Part shown: positions 1 to 5,069 of the stretch, in pieces
Layout: every line of letters starts with the position of its first letter
How positions within the stretch are numbered: the first letter of the stretch is position 1
Assembly (NCBI GenBank): GCA_016286935.1
Contig: JAEEUO010000098.1
Coordinates: forward strand, 1-5,069
Direction: 5' to 3'
Length of the DNA: 5,069 nucleotides
DNA from: Bacillota bacterium
GTDB lineage: Bacteria > Bacillota > Clostridia > Peptostreptococcales > Anaerovoracaceae
Notes under the pieces: model-generated
The model's input: the letters and a program-made list of their open reading frames with translations, nothing else
The model's database searches: none
Told to the model about the DNA's origin: nothing
Position numbers and translations under genes: made by a program

Positions 1-5
1 CAGGC

Positions 6-47
6 AAAGAAAAAGGTAGCAGACTTTCTATCAAAATCTGCTACCTT
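6..47 (-). terminator. Intrinsic terminator of the tRNA-Leu gene
   Basis: On the minus strand an 11-bp perfect stem (arms at 37–47 and 13–23) with a 13-base loop is followed at once by a U-rich run, five T, one C, then three T (14–6). It starts three bases after the encoded CCA end of the tRNA, so it ends that transcript. On the plus strand the hairpin is not followed by a T-run, so it looks one-directional. Confidence 0.94.
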
Positions 48-50
48 ATT

Positions 51-137
51 TGGTGCAGGTAATAGGACTCGAACCTACATGAAGTTGCCCTCATACGGAC
101 CTGAACCGTACGCGTCTGCCAATTCCGCCATACCTGC
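51..137 (-). tRNA. tRNA-Leu, anticodon CAG
   Basis: This 87-nt class II tRNA includes an encoded CCA tail (53–51). The 7-bp acceptor stem (131–137 with 55–61) pairs perfectly. The D-arm has a 3-bp stem. The anticodon arm has a 5-bp stem, TACGG with CCGTA, around the loop TTCAGGT, which places anticodon CAG at 103–101 and reads CUG leucine codons. The long variable arm (5 bp capped by a GCAA loop) is what marks leucine, serine or tyrosine tRNAs, and the T-arm carries TTCGAGT. CUG is a frequent leucine codon in a GC-rich genome like this one. The gene stands alone, with its own promoter and terminator. No repeat that would suggest use as a phage attachment site is visible within the window. Confidence 0.98.
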
Positions 138-149
138 GCGGCAAAATGT

Positions 150-178
150 ATTATAGCAAGCCTTTTTCGAAAAGTCTA
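150..178 (-). promoter_or_regulatory. Sigma-70/SigA-type promoter of tRNA-Leu
   Basis: The minus strand has a perfect TATAAT −10 box at 155–150 and a TAGACT −35 box at 178–173 (4 of 6 matches to TTGACA), separated by exactly 17 bases. Transcription would start near 143, about six bases before the mature tRNA 5' end at 137, the short leader expected of a single tRNA gene. The terminator of the upstream operon ends 24 bases before the −35 box, so the tRNA is independently expressed. Confidence 0.85.
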
Positions 179-201
179 CTGTTTTTTGCAGTATTCGGGC
201 A

Positions 202-238
202 GAAAAACGGCGCCGCGAACGTCTCCGTCCGCGGCGCT
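202..238 (-). terminator. Intrinsic terminator after ricT
   Basis: On the minus strand a 12-bp stem (226–237 with 210–221, containing one G·U pair) is capped by a GAGA tetraloop of the stable GNRA type. After two bases a run of five T follows (207–203). It lies six bases past the ricT stop codon and closes the hydrolase-to-ricT operon. The near-perfect GC stem predicts efficient termination, which keeps operon transcription out of the tRNA-Leu gene. Confidence 0.93.
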
Positions 239-243
239 CTCCG

Positions 244-1152
244 TCATTCTTCGAGCAGCGTTTCCATCTCGGGATCGATGCGCTCTTCGGGGGCCGGCCG
301 TTCGTTGCGGCCCTTCTTGCCGAGGCGCTGGATCTGTTCCTTGCCGTAGATGTAGTAGTCGTTCGACAGCTTTTCGGGATTGTCCTTCGTCCGTTCTTCG
401 AGAACGAGGCGGACCTTGATGCGGTTCTCGAGGATGTTCGTCTCCCAGACAACGCCGAGTCCGTCGATCGTTTTCACGCGCTCGCCGGGCTCGGGCATGC
501 CTTTGTGGAGCTCGGCGTAGAGGTCGTTCTCGTACTTCAGGCAGCACATCAGGCGGCCGCAGATCCCCGAGATCTTCGTCGGGTTCAGCGACAGGTTCTG
601 GACCTTCGCCATCTTGATCGACACGGGCTCAAAGTCCGGAAGCCACTGGTGGCAGCACAGGGGCCGCCCGCACGGGCCGATCCCGCCGAGCATCTTCGCC
701 TCGTCGCGGACGCCGATCTGGCGGAGCTCGATGCGCGTGTGGAACACGCTCGCGAGGTCCTTGACGAGCTCGCGGAAGTCGACGCGCCCGTCGGCGGAGA
801 AATAGAAGATGATCTTCGCGTTATCGAACGTCCGCTCGCAGTCGATCAGCTTCATCTCGAGGCCGTGCCGTTCGATCTTCTCCTGGCAGAGCTTCATCGA
901 CTGTTCCTTCTTCGCGAGGTTCTCCTCGTTCCGCTTCGCGTCCTCTTCGGTCGCGATGCGGATGACCTGGCGGAGCGGCTGGACGATCTCGCTCTCCTCG
1001 ACCTCGATCGCCGCGTCCGACGCGATCCCGTATTCGAGGCCGCGCGCCGTCTCGACGATCACGGCCGTTCCCGGTTCGATCTCGAACCCGTTCGGGTCGA
1101 AATAATACGCTTTTCCGGCTTTCTTGAACCGGACGCCGATTACCTGAATCAT
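244..1152 (-). CDS. ricT: RicT (YaaT), PSP1-domain subunit of the Ric RNA-maturation complex
   Basis: This 302-residue protein matches Bacillus YaaT/RicT in length and in its opening MIQVIGVRFKKAGK..YYFDP. Two cysteine clusters are intact: GPCGRPLCC (C161, C166, C167) and SGICGRLMCC (C198, C203, C204). In the characterised family these regions bind an iron–sulfur cluster in the complex with RicA (YmcA) and RicF (YlbF), which guides RNase Y cleavage of mRNAs and in Bacillus affects sporulation, competence and biofilm formation. The PSP1 domain covers roughly residues 60–147, and residues 220–275 resemble a small beta-rich tail domain. The ATG start has an AAGGAG site (1164–1159) six bases upstream. 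It is last in the operon, 18 bases after holB, as in Bacillus. RicA and RicF are not in this window. The link to sporulation cannot be assumed here, because ricT also occurs in non-sporulating Bacillota. Confidence 0.95.
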   Translation of the reverse strand: MIQVIGVRFKKAGKAYYFDPNGFEIEPGTAVIVETARGLEYGIASDAAIEVEESEIVQPLRQVIRIATEEDAKRNEENLAKKEQSMKLCQEKIERHGLEMKLIDCERTFDNAKIIFYFSADGRVDFRELVKDLASVFHTRIELRQIGVRDEAKMLGGIGPCGRPLCCHQWLPDFEPVSIKMAKVQNLSLNPTKISGICGRLMCCLKYENDLYAELHKGMPEPGERVKTIDGLGVVWETNILENRIKVRLVLEERTKDNPEKLSNDYYIYGKEQIQRLGKKGRNERPAPEERIDPEMETLLEE

Positions 1153-1170
1153 ATGAGTCTCCTTAGTGTT

Positions 1171-2001
1171 TTATATCAGTCGCAGCGTCATATCCTTCAG
1201 CGCGTATCCGACGTTGACGTTGCGCGCGAGGTCCTTCCGGGCCTCCTCCGCGGCATAGATCATGTTCTCATACGTCGCTGCGGCTTCCGGCGTGAGAGGG
1301 TTCTCCTCCAGCCGGCCGACGCGCGTTTCAAGCGCTTTCATGACGGTCTCCTCGAACGCGTCCAGAAACGCGTCGGCCGTCGGTTTGTCCTCCGATACCG
1401 TCCGGAGGAGCGGCAGATACTCGTAGTACGGCCTTCCGTCCGCCGCGAGGCGGAAGTACGTCTTCGCGAACTCCCGGATCCGGGCGGATTCCGTTTCCTC
1501 TCCGGTCTCGGCCGCGGCCTTGACGACGCGGCAGCGGGACAGGATCGTCGGGAGAAGATGGCGCGTGTTTTCCGAGAGGAGGATGAGGCAGTCCCTCCCG
1601 GGCGGCTCCTCAAGCGTCTTGAGGAGCCGGTTCTGGGCGCGCTCGGTCAGAAGATCGGCGTCCAGGATCAGCGCGACGATGCGGTCCGACGCGAGCGGCT
1701 TCTTTTTCAGGGCGTCCTGCATCGCGGCGATCCGCTCGTCGCGGAGCGCGCGGTTCCCGGACTTCCCGGAGGAGGTTCCTTCGACGAGGATCAGGTCCTC
1801 CTCGACGCCGCGGAGAAGGTTCCGGCAGGAGGCGCAGCGCCCGCACGGCTTCCTTCCGTCGCCCGTGCAGAGGAGCGCCTTCGCGTAGAGGCGCGCCGCG
1901 GGCTCCGTTGCGGCCCGCGGCCCTTCGATGATCAGCGCGTGCGTCGATCCGCCGTTTTCAAGACTGTCGATCAGTCGTTCTGCGAGGTCTCTTTTTTCCA
2001 T
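1171..2001 (-). CDS. holB: DNA polymerase III subunit delta prime
   Basis: This 276-residue clamp-loader subunit helps load the sliding clamp onto primed DNA at the replication fork. Visible landmarks are the N-terminal HALIIEGP (21–28), a zinc module with C45, C53, C56 and C59, the box VALILDADLLTERAQNRLLKTLEEPP-type region (about 109–134), and the SRC motif of delta prime (S155, R156, C157), which supplies the arginine acting on the neighbouring ATPase. The Walker A loop is gone: after EGP the sequence reads RAATEPAA rather than a GxxGxGK(S/T) loop, so it probably does not bind ATP, as is also true of E. coli delta prime. It is rather short for the family (about 320–330 residues in many relatives), mostly in the C-terminal part. 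The ATG at 2001 lies inside the end of tmk (31-base overlap) and has no clear ribosome binding site, which suggests translational coupling. Reading further upstream in this frame only gives antisense-like, arginine-rich sequence overlapping tmk, so I reject a longer start. Confidence 0.93.
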   Translation of the reverse strand: MEKRDLAERLIDSLENGGSTHALIIEGPRAATEPAARLYAKALLCTGDGRKPCGRCASCRNLLRGVEEDLILVEGTSSGKSGNRALRDERIAAMQDALKKKPLASDRIVALILDADLLTERAQNRLLKTLEEPPGRDCLILLSENTRHLLPTILSRCRVVKAAAETGEETESARIREFAKTYFRLAADGRPYYEYLPLLRTVSEDKPTADAFLDAFEETVMKALETRVGRLEENPLTPEAAATYENMIYAAEEARKDLARNVNVGYALKDMTLRLI

Positions 2002-2636
2002 GCGATGAGTCTGTTCAGGCGGTCGCGGATCGCGTTCGCGATCTCGCCGACGCCGCCGTTGGCGTCCAGAAGCGCGATCCGGTCCGGCTCCGCTTCCGCG
2101 AGGGCGCGGTAGCCCTCGTAGACCTTTCTGTGAAAATCGATCCGTTCGCGTTCGATGCGGTCCTTTCCGGTCTCCTCGCCCCGTTCGATCCGCGCGTTGA
2201 TGCGCTTGAGGCCATCCTCGGGATCGAGGAGCAGAAGCACGGTCAGATCCGGCATCAGCCCCTGCGTCGCGTAGGCGTTGATGGCGCGGACGGCGTCGCC
2301 GAGTTCGCGCCCCGTACCTTGATAGGCGTAGCTCGAATCGACGAAGCGGTCGGAGATCACGACCTTTCCGGCTTCGAGCGTGGGACGGACCGTCTTCGCG
2401 ACGTGTTCGGAGCGCGAGGCCGCGTAGAGGAGCGCCTCGCACATCGGATCCATGCCCTCGTTGGAGGGATCGAGGATCACCCCGCGGATCCGCTCCGCGA
2501 TCGGCGTTCCGCCCGGCTCGCGCGTCAGAACGACTTCAAATCCGCGCGACTCGAGGTAGTTTCTGGCGGCCGTGATCTGCGTCGTCTTGCCGGCGCCGTC
2601 CGGTCCTTCGAATGTGATGAAAAGTCCGTGTTTCAT
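1971..2636 (-). CDS. tmk: Thymidylate kinase (dTMP kinase)
   Basis: This 221-residue cytosolic enzyme transfers phosphate from ATP to dTMP to give dTDP, the step all dTTP synthesis passes through. The family signature is complete: FITFEGPDGAGKTTQ with the P-loop at 11–18, TREPGGTP (38–45) at the substrate side, DRF (96–98) followed by SSYAYQGTGR (101–110), and an arginine/glutamate-rich lid segment around 150–165. Length is normal for the family. The chosen start, MKHGLF, places the P-loop at the usual distance from the N-terminus. Its ATG overlaps the TGA of the upstream membrane-protein gene as ATGA, with only a weak AAGAG-like site before it, so coupled translation is likely. A longer reading frame exists in this frame but is a shadow of the upstream genes. 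The 3' end overlaps holB by 31 bases. In Bacillus darA (yaaQ) and yaaR sit between tmk and holB; they are absent here. Confidence 0.97.
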   Translation of the reverse strand: MKHGLFITFEGPDGAGKTTQITAARNYLESRGFEVVLTREPGGTPIAERIRGVILDPSNEGMDPMCEALLYAASRSEHVAKTVRPTLEAGKVVISDRFVDSSYAYQGTGRELGDAVRAINAYATQGLMPDLTVLLLLDPEDGLKRINARIERGEETGKDRIERERIDFHRKVYEGYRALAEAEPDRIALLDANGGVGEIANAIRDRLNRLIAWKKETSQND

Positions 2637-2836
2637 TTCTCTTGTTTCTTCTGTTCGGAAGGTTTCGCGGCCTCGTCGGGCGTGCGCTTTCGTTTGGAGG
2701 TATCCCTGCCGGTGATGATGTCCGGAAAGAGGCCGAACATATACATTCCGATGACGAGGAGCGGGATGCAGAGCAGGACCGTAAAGGCCAGCCGGAGCCA
2801 TTCGGATGTGCCGAACGTCGCGAACGCGTCAAACAT
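2633..2836 (-). CDS. Small single-pass membrane protein, function unknown
   Basis: The 67-residue product has one strongly hydrophobic segment (about residues 15–37, LRLAFTVLLC through MYMFGLF) after a short N-terminus, then a very hydrophilic, lysine-rich tail with RKRTPDEAAKPSEQKKQEK-like composition. By the positive-inside rule the tail is probably cytoplasmic. I do not recognise a family. It is believed real because the start has a GGGAGG ribosome binding site nine bases upstream (2851–2846), and it is tightly locked into the operon: its start overlaps the DUF2812 gene by eight bases (ATGTTTGA) and its TGA overlaps the tmk start by four. The sequence also reads as a coherent membrane segment plus soluble tail, unlike the arginine-rich shadow frames. 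It might be a partner of the DUF2812 protein encoded just before it. That is inference from adjacency only. Confidence 0.75.
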   Translation of the reverse strand: MFDAFATFGTSEWLRLAFTVLLCIPLLVIGMYMFGLFPDIITGRDTSKRKRTPDEAAKPSEQKKQEK

Positions 2837-3482
2837 TTCCGTCCGCCTCCCGGATGAGTTTTCCCGCGCGCACGTACAGGATCGCGTAATACACGAGGAA
2901 CCCGACGAACGCGATCAGAGGGCCCGTCTTGATGAAGAGGATCGGGAACTGGAGGAGCGACGGCGAATCACCCCAGAGCCAGAACGCGCGCCACGTCACG
3001 CCGAAGATCGCGAACAGGAACGAGACCCACGCCGCGACGATGACGATCAGCGCGATGATCTGGGAGAGGAGCCGTTTCCGCCGCCCGATCAGGATCTCCT
3101 TCCGCGGGAACAGCGCGTCCTCGCGTTTGCCGAGCGGTTCGCCGTACCGGTCCGTGTCGCACATCCAGTACTGGCGGCCGGTGGACTGGTTCCCCCAGAT
3201 GTGGGACCAGCCCGCGAGCGTCCGTTCGGACACATAGCGCACGTAGTCCTCCTTCGAGCGGAACCAGCGGTAATCGAGGCGGTGCTTCACGAGCATCGGA
3301 TCGGCCGCGCGAAACGTTACAAGATCCCAGAACGACGCTTTTTCCACGAAGAAGCCGTCCTCCGCGAAGATATTCAAAGTCTCCTCCTCATCCTTCGGAT
3401 CGAGGAAGATCTTCGAGGTGTTCATCCCCTTTTTCTGTTGTTTCGCGTAACGGCGGTCGAATTCTTCGGTGTGGCGGGACAT
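2829..3482 (-). CDS. DUF2812 domain membrane protein
   Basis: This 217-residue protein carries a DUF2812-type domain at about residues 23–125. Characteristic parts are an early acidic helix ending in EDGFFVEKAS (41–50), LDYRWFRSKEDYVRYV (69–84), and AGWSHIWGNQSTGRQYW (90–106). After a basic stretch (GRRKRL, 133–138) come two hydrophobic segments (about 138–160 and 181–204), so the soluble domain is anchored by a hairpin of two membrane helices. Both ends are probably cytoplasmic. The family has no established function; members are common in Bacillota and often lie near PadR-type regulators, but none is seen here. The ATG at 3482 has GAGG four bases upstream. A second ATG at 3425 (residue 20) is possible, but its purine run touches the start codon. 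The gene lies 12 bases after the hydrolase gene and overlaps the next small gene by eight bases. Confidence 0.9.
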   Translation of the reverse strand: MSRHTEEFDRRYAKQQKKGMNTSKIFLDPKDEEETLNIFAEDGFFVEKASFWDLVTFRAADPMLVKHRLDYRWFRSKEDYVRYVSERTLAGWSHIWGNQSTGRQYWMCDTDRYGEPLGKREDALFPRKEILIGRRKRLLSQIIALIVIVAAWVSFLFAIFGVTWRAFWLWGDSPSLLQFPILFIKTGPLIAFVGFLVYYAILYVRAGKLIREADGNV

Positions 3483-3494
3483 GGTTCCTCAGCG

Positions 3495-4454
3495 TCAGCG
3501 GTTCAGCGCGTAAGGCGTCACCCAGTTCAGAATGTAGTCGTAGACGTCCTTGCGGTCGTCCTCGTTCAGGATCTCGTGGCGGTCGCCCTCGTAGAGCTTC
3601 ATCGTCACGTTCTTCTTGCCCGCCTTGCGGTAGGCCTGAAGGACTTCGTCGACGCCCGCGCCGTAATTGCCGACCGGGTCGTCCGCGCCCGCGATCAGGA
3701 GGATCGGGAGGTCGTCGGGGACCGCGGCGAACGCGCCGGGGGTCGTGATGTACTGGATCAGTTCCATCATCGAGCGGAATGCCGAGACGGTGAACGGGAA
3801 GCCGGCGAGCTCGTCGGCCTTGTAGCGGTCGCGGTTCTCCCTGTTCTTCGAGAGCCAGGAGAGCATGTCGTTCTCGTCCTTGAAATGGTCGTTGTACGTT
3901 CCGAACGCCATGTTCGTGACCATCGGGGAGATGTAGTCGCGTCCCTTGATCGATCCGATCACGCCGCAGAGCGTCGCGCCGATCCCCGAGATCTTCGAGG
4001 CGCCGCCCGTTCCGCAGGTGCCCATCACGATCGCCGCGTCGACTTCGTTGCCGTGGAGGGCAAGGTACATGCGCGCGAGCATCGAGCCCATCGAATGGCC
4101 CATCAGCACATACGGCAGGCCCGGGTATTTCTCCTTCATCAGGCCCGTCAGAAGGTGCATGTCGTCGATCATGTGGTTCCGCGCGGCGCCTGGCGCCTTG
4201 TTGACCTCGCCGTAGTAGCCCAGTTCCTTCACCGCGGCGCCGGTGCGGCCGTGGCCGAGGTGGTCGTCGCCGCAGACGACGAAGCCGTGGTCCGCGAGGA
4301 AGAGCGCGAAGTCCTCATAGCGGCCGAAATGATCGGCCATGCCGTGGGCGATCTGGAAGACCGCCTTCGGCTGTTCGGGCTCGTAAACGGTATAGAAAAT
4401 CTGATGGACGCCGTCGCTTCCGAGGAAGCTGGCTTCCGTCTTTTTCACGTTCAT
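3495..4454 (-). CDS. Alpha/beta hydrolase, lysophospholipase/monoacylglycerol lipase-like
   Basis: This 319-residue serine hydrolase (COG2267/Hydrolase_4 type) probably cleaves an ester of a lysophospholipid, monoacylglycerol or a similar small lipid; the exact substrate cannot be read from sequence. The fold landmarks are complete: IAHGMADH (35–42) for the oxyanion region, GDDHLGHGRT (62–71), the nucleophile elbow GHSMG with Ser121 (119–123), the acid in GADDPVGNYG (most likely Asp259), and the histidine in DRHEILNE (His293). A cap region lies at about 150–235. There is no signal peptide or membrane segment, so it is likely cytosolic. The start is set at the ATG at 4454 because AGGAGG lies five bases upstream; a TTG start 18 bases further out would place that site inside the gene. 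It heads the apparent operon, 69 bases after the GlsB-type gene, with a GC-rich hairpin between. Confidence 0.93.
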   Translation of the reverse strand: MNVKKTEASFLGSDGVHQIFYTVYEPEQPKAVFQIAHGMADHFGRYEDFALFLADHGFVVCGDDHLGHGRTGAAVKELGYYGEVNKAPGAARNHMIDDMHLLTGLMKEKYPGLPYVLMGHSMGSMLARMYLALHGNEVDAAIVMGTCGTGGASKISGIGATLCGVIGSIKGRDYISPMVTNMAFGTYNDHFKDENDMLSWLSKNRENRDRYKADELAGFPFTVSAFRSMMELIQYITTPGAFAAVPDDLPILLIAGADDPVGNYGAGVDEVLQAYRKAGKKNVTMKLYEGDRHEILNEDDRKDVYDYILNWVTPYALNR

Positions 4455-4459
4455 AATGG

Positions 4460-4465
4460 CCTCCT
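4460..4465 (-). promoter_or_regulatory. Ribosome binding site that fixes the hydrolase start
   Basis: A perfect AGGAGG on the minus strand lies five bases before the ATG at 4454. It rules in that ATG over the in-frame TTG at 4472, which would begin upstream of the site. Confidence 0.9.
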
Positions 4466-4482
4466 GTTCCAAGGGGTGTATT

Positions 4483-4512
4483 GGGGGCGCCGCCCGTCCG
4501 GGCGGCGCCTCC
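4483..4512 (-). promoter_or_regulatory. GC-rich hairpin between the GlsB-type gene and the hydrolase
   Basis: The arms at 4499–4509 and 4486–4496 are perfect 11-base inverted complements around two bases, so about 10 bp can pair with a GGAC loop; two further G–C pairs (4511–4512 with 4483–4484) follow after one mismatch. It begins 11 bases after the stop codon of the small membrane protein gene. No T-run follows on either strand, so it is not a canonical intrinsic terminator. No promoter is evident between it and the hydrolase gene. It may partly stop transcription, or protect or punctuate the message so that the first gene is made in excess. Confidence 0.7.
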
Positions 4513-4523
4513 GTTCCGTTTCC

Positions 4524-4772
4524 TTATTTCGCGAGGAATTTGCGATACGCCCAGATCGCGACGCACGCGCCGACGATGGCGATCAGGACCGAGCCGATCA
4601 GCGAGCGGGCGCCGAGGCCGAGGATCCACGCGATGATGCCGCCGACGAACGAGCCGACGAGGCCGATCACAAGGTTCTTGCCGAGCGAATCGGTTCCCGT
4701 TCCCATGATCTTACCGGCGACGTAGCCGGCCGCGAGGCCGACGAGAACCCAGCAGAGAATACCCCAAAGCAT
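4524..4772 (-). CDS. GlsB/YeaQ/YmgE family small membrane protein
   Basis: The 82-residue product belongs to the transglycosylase-associated (PF04226-type) family of small, very hydrophobic proteins linked to stress responses. Its marks are the glycine-rich first helix with GLAAGYVAGKIMGTGTD (12–27) followed by NLVIGLVGSFVGGIIAWILG (33–52), then a third hydrophobic helix (about 57–76) and a short basic end (RKFLAK). Three membrane helices fit the known topology. The biochemical role of the family is not settled; the name does not prove a link to transglycosylases, and in some Gram-positives a member (GlsB) is encoded beside the Asp23 alkaline-shock proteins, which are not seen here. The ATG at 4772 was chosen for its AAGGAGG site eight bases upstream and because the longer frame would add unrelated residues upstream of that site. 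It lies 152 bases downstream of uvrB. Confidence 0.9.
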   Translation of the reverse strand: MLWGILCWVLVGLAAGYVAGKIMGTGTDSLGKNLVIGLVGSFVGGIIAWILGLGARSLIGSVLIAIVGACVAIWAYRKFLAK

Positions 4773-4780
4773 AGCTGTTA

Positions 4781-4787
4781 CCTCCTT
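4781..4787 (-). promoter_or_regulatory. Ribosome binding site that fixes the GlsB-type start
   Basis: AAGGAGG on the minus strand is placed eight bases before the ATG at 4772. This strong match decides against the in-frame upstream starts at 4844 and nearby. Confidence 0.9.
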
Positions 4788-4788
4788 G

Positions 4789-4818
4789 ATTATAAAATAG
4801 CGAATGAAATGCAAACAA
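4789..4818 (-). promoter_or_regulatory. Candidate promoter for the GlsB-type gene
   Basis: A perfect TATAAT (4794–4789) sits 18 bases after TTGTTT (4818–4813, 3 of 6 matches). The difficulty is position: transcription would begin near 4782, inside the ribosome binding site. An alternative −10, TATGAT at 4845–4840, would give a leader of about 60 bases but has no good −35. The gap also holds a 5-bp inverted repeat, CGGGA/TCCCG (4836–4832 with 4827–4823), in the possible leader. The region is visibly richer in A and T than the genes, so a promoter somewhere within it is likely, but which one is unsure. Confidence 0.35.
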
Positions 4819-4924
4819 TGCGCGGGAATCATCCCGTACATCATAATAGTACAACGAGATAAACGAAAAGAAAACCTTTTTTTCGGTATCGATCGCGCAA
4901 AGAGCAGGCGTCTTCCGCCGTGCG

Positions 4925-5069
4925 CTACGACAGCCTCGTCCGGTATTCGAACAGGGTGTCGCGGAGGCGCGCCGCCTTTTCGAACTGGAGGTCCTTCGCG
5001 GCGGCCAGCATCTCCTTTTCGAGGAGCTTGCAGTAGTCGGCGAGCTCGCGGCGCGTGAGCTCGAGCGGC
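4925..5069 (-). CDS. uvrB: UvrABC excinuclease subunit B, C-terminal end (partial)
   Basis: Only the last 47 residues are inside the window; the gene continues beyond 5069. The visible end reads PLELTRRELADYCK, then LLEKEMLAAAKDLQFEKAAR, then LRDTLFEYRTRLS and a TAG stop. LEKEM…AAKDL.FEKAARLRD is the UVR motif, a helical hairpin that in UvrB forms the extreme C-terminus and contacts the matching motif of UvrC during nucleotide excision repair. In UvrC the same motif lies in the middle of the protein, so a stop nine residues after it argues for UvrB. ClpC- and McsA-type proteins also carry UVR motifs but not at their C-terminal end in this way. No convincing terminator follows: the hairpin possible at 4925–4895 has no T-run directly after it. 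Confidence 0.85.
   Translation of the reverse strand, partial: PLELTRRELADYCKLLEKEMLAAAKDLQFEKAARLRDTLFEYRTRLS

Noticed and set aside
51..137. tRNA-Leu as an integration site for a mobile element
   Set aside because: No integrase gene, direct repeat of the tRNA 3' end or change in gene type is seen in the window. Its own terminator follows immediately.
505..2112. A 535-codon open frame on the plus strand across ricT and holB
   Set aside because: It has the same cause: it is in exact antisense register with ricT and holB, has low-complexity Arg/Leu/Asp composition, and has no recognisable motif.
2002..2442. N-terminal extension of holB by about 147 residues
   Set aside because: The extra sequence is an arginine-rich out-of-frame reading of tmk. 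The delta prime family pattern begins at the ATG at 2001.
2637..2801. N-terminal extension of thymidylate kinase
   Set aside because: The extra residues are a shadow of the 67-residue membrane protein gene, and the kinase fold starts within a few residues of the ATG at 2636.
2130..4862. A 910-codon open frame on the plus strand, spanning five minus-strand genes
   Set aside because: It is the antisense frame in register with tmk, DUF2812, hydrolase and GlsB-type genes, which all share one phase. It stays open because TTA, CTA and TCA codons are avoided in these GC-rich genes. Its product is rich in Arg, Val, His, Asp and Glu with no domain, and no ribosome binding site or promoter supports it.
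4895..4925. Possible terminator after uvrB
   Set aside because: The pairing is short and interrupted (5 bp outer, 4 bp inner) and no T-run directly follows on the minus strand. The T-rich stretch appears only some 18 bases later.

Overview
The window comes from a GC-rich (roughly 60 % in the genes, judged by eye) member of the Bacillota (Firmicutes). The evidence is the tmk–holB–ricT (yaaT) gene order known from Bacillus and relatives, strong AGGAGG-type ribosome binding sites, a RicT protein with both cysteine clusters, and a DUF2812 protein of the type common in Firmicutes. TGA is used as a stop codon, so this is not a Mycoplasma-type code. The genus cannot be decided from this piece. Every gene I can support lies on the minus strand, so in reading order the window runs from its right end to its left end.

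Right end, 5069 to 4773: the last 47 codons of a gene ending in a UVR motif, almost certainly uvrB, then a 152-base AT-richer gap with a short hairpin and weak promoter-like sequences. Next is a small GlsB/YeaQ/YmgE-type membrane protein (4772–4524), followed by a 69-base gap holding a very GC-rich hairpin without a U-tract.

Centre, 4454 to 244: six genes packed as one apparent operon: an alpha/beta hydrolase of the lysophospholipase/monoacylglycerol lipase type, a DUF2812 membrane protein, a 67-residue single-pass membrane protein, thymidylate kinase (tmk), DNA polymerase III delta prime (holB) and ricT. Junctions are a 12-base gap, an 8-base overlap, a 4-base ATGA overlap, a 31-base overlap and an 18-base gap. 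A strong intrinsic terminator follows ricT at 238–202.

Left end, 178 to 6: a complete tRNA-Leu(CAG) gene with its own consensus-like promoter and its own intrinsic terminator.

Together the window mixes housekeeping DNA metabolism (dTTP supply, clamp loader, excision repair, RNA maturation through the Ric complex) with three envelope or lipid-related genes placed directly upstream of tmk. That linkage, and the uncharacterised DUF2812 plus small membrane protein pair, is the least explained part. I found no CRISPR array, mobile element, phage or toxin–antitoxin module, and no clear sign of a wholly new system. Two very long plus-strand reading frames are antisense shadows.
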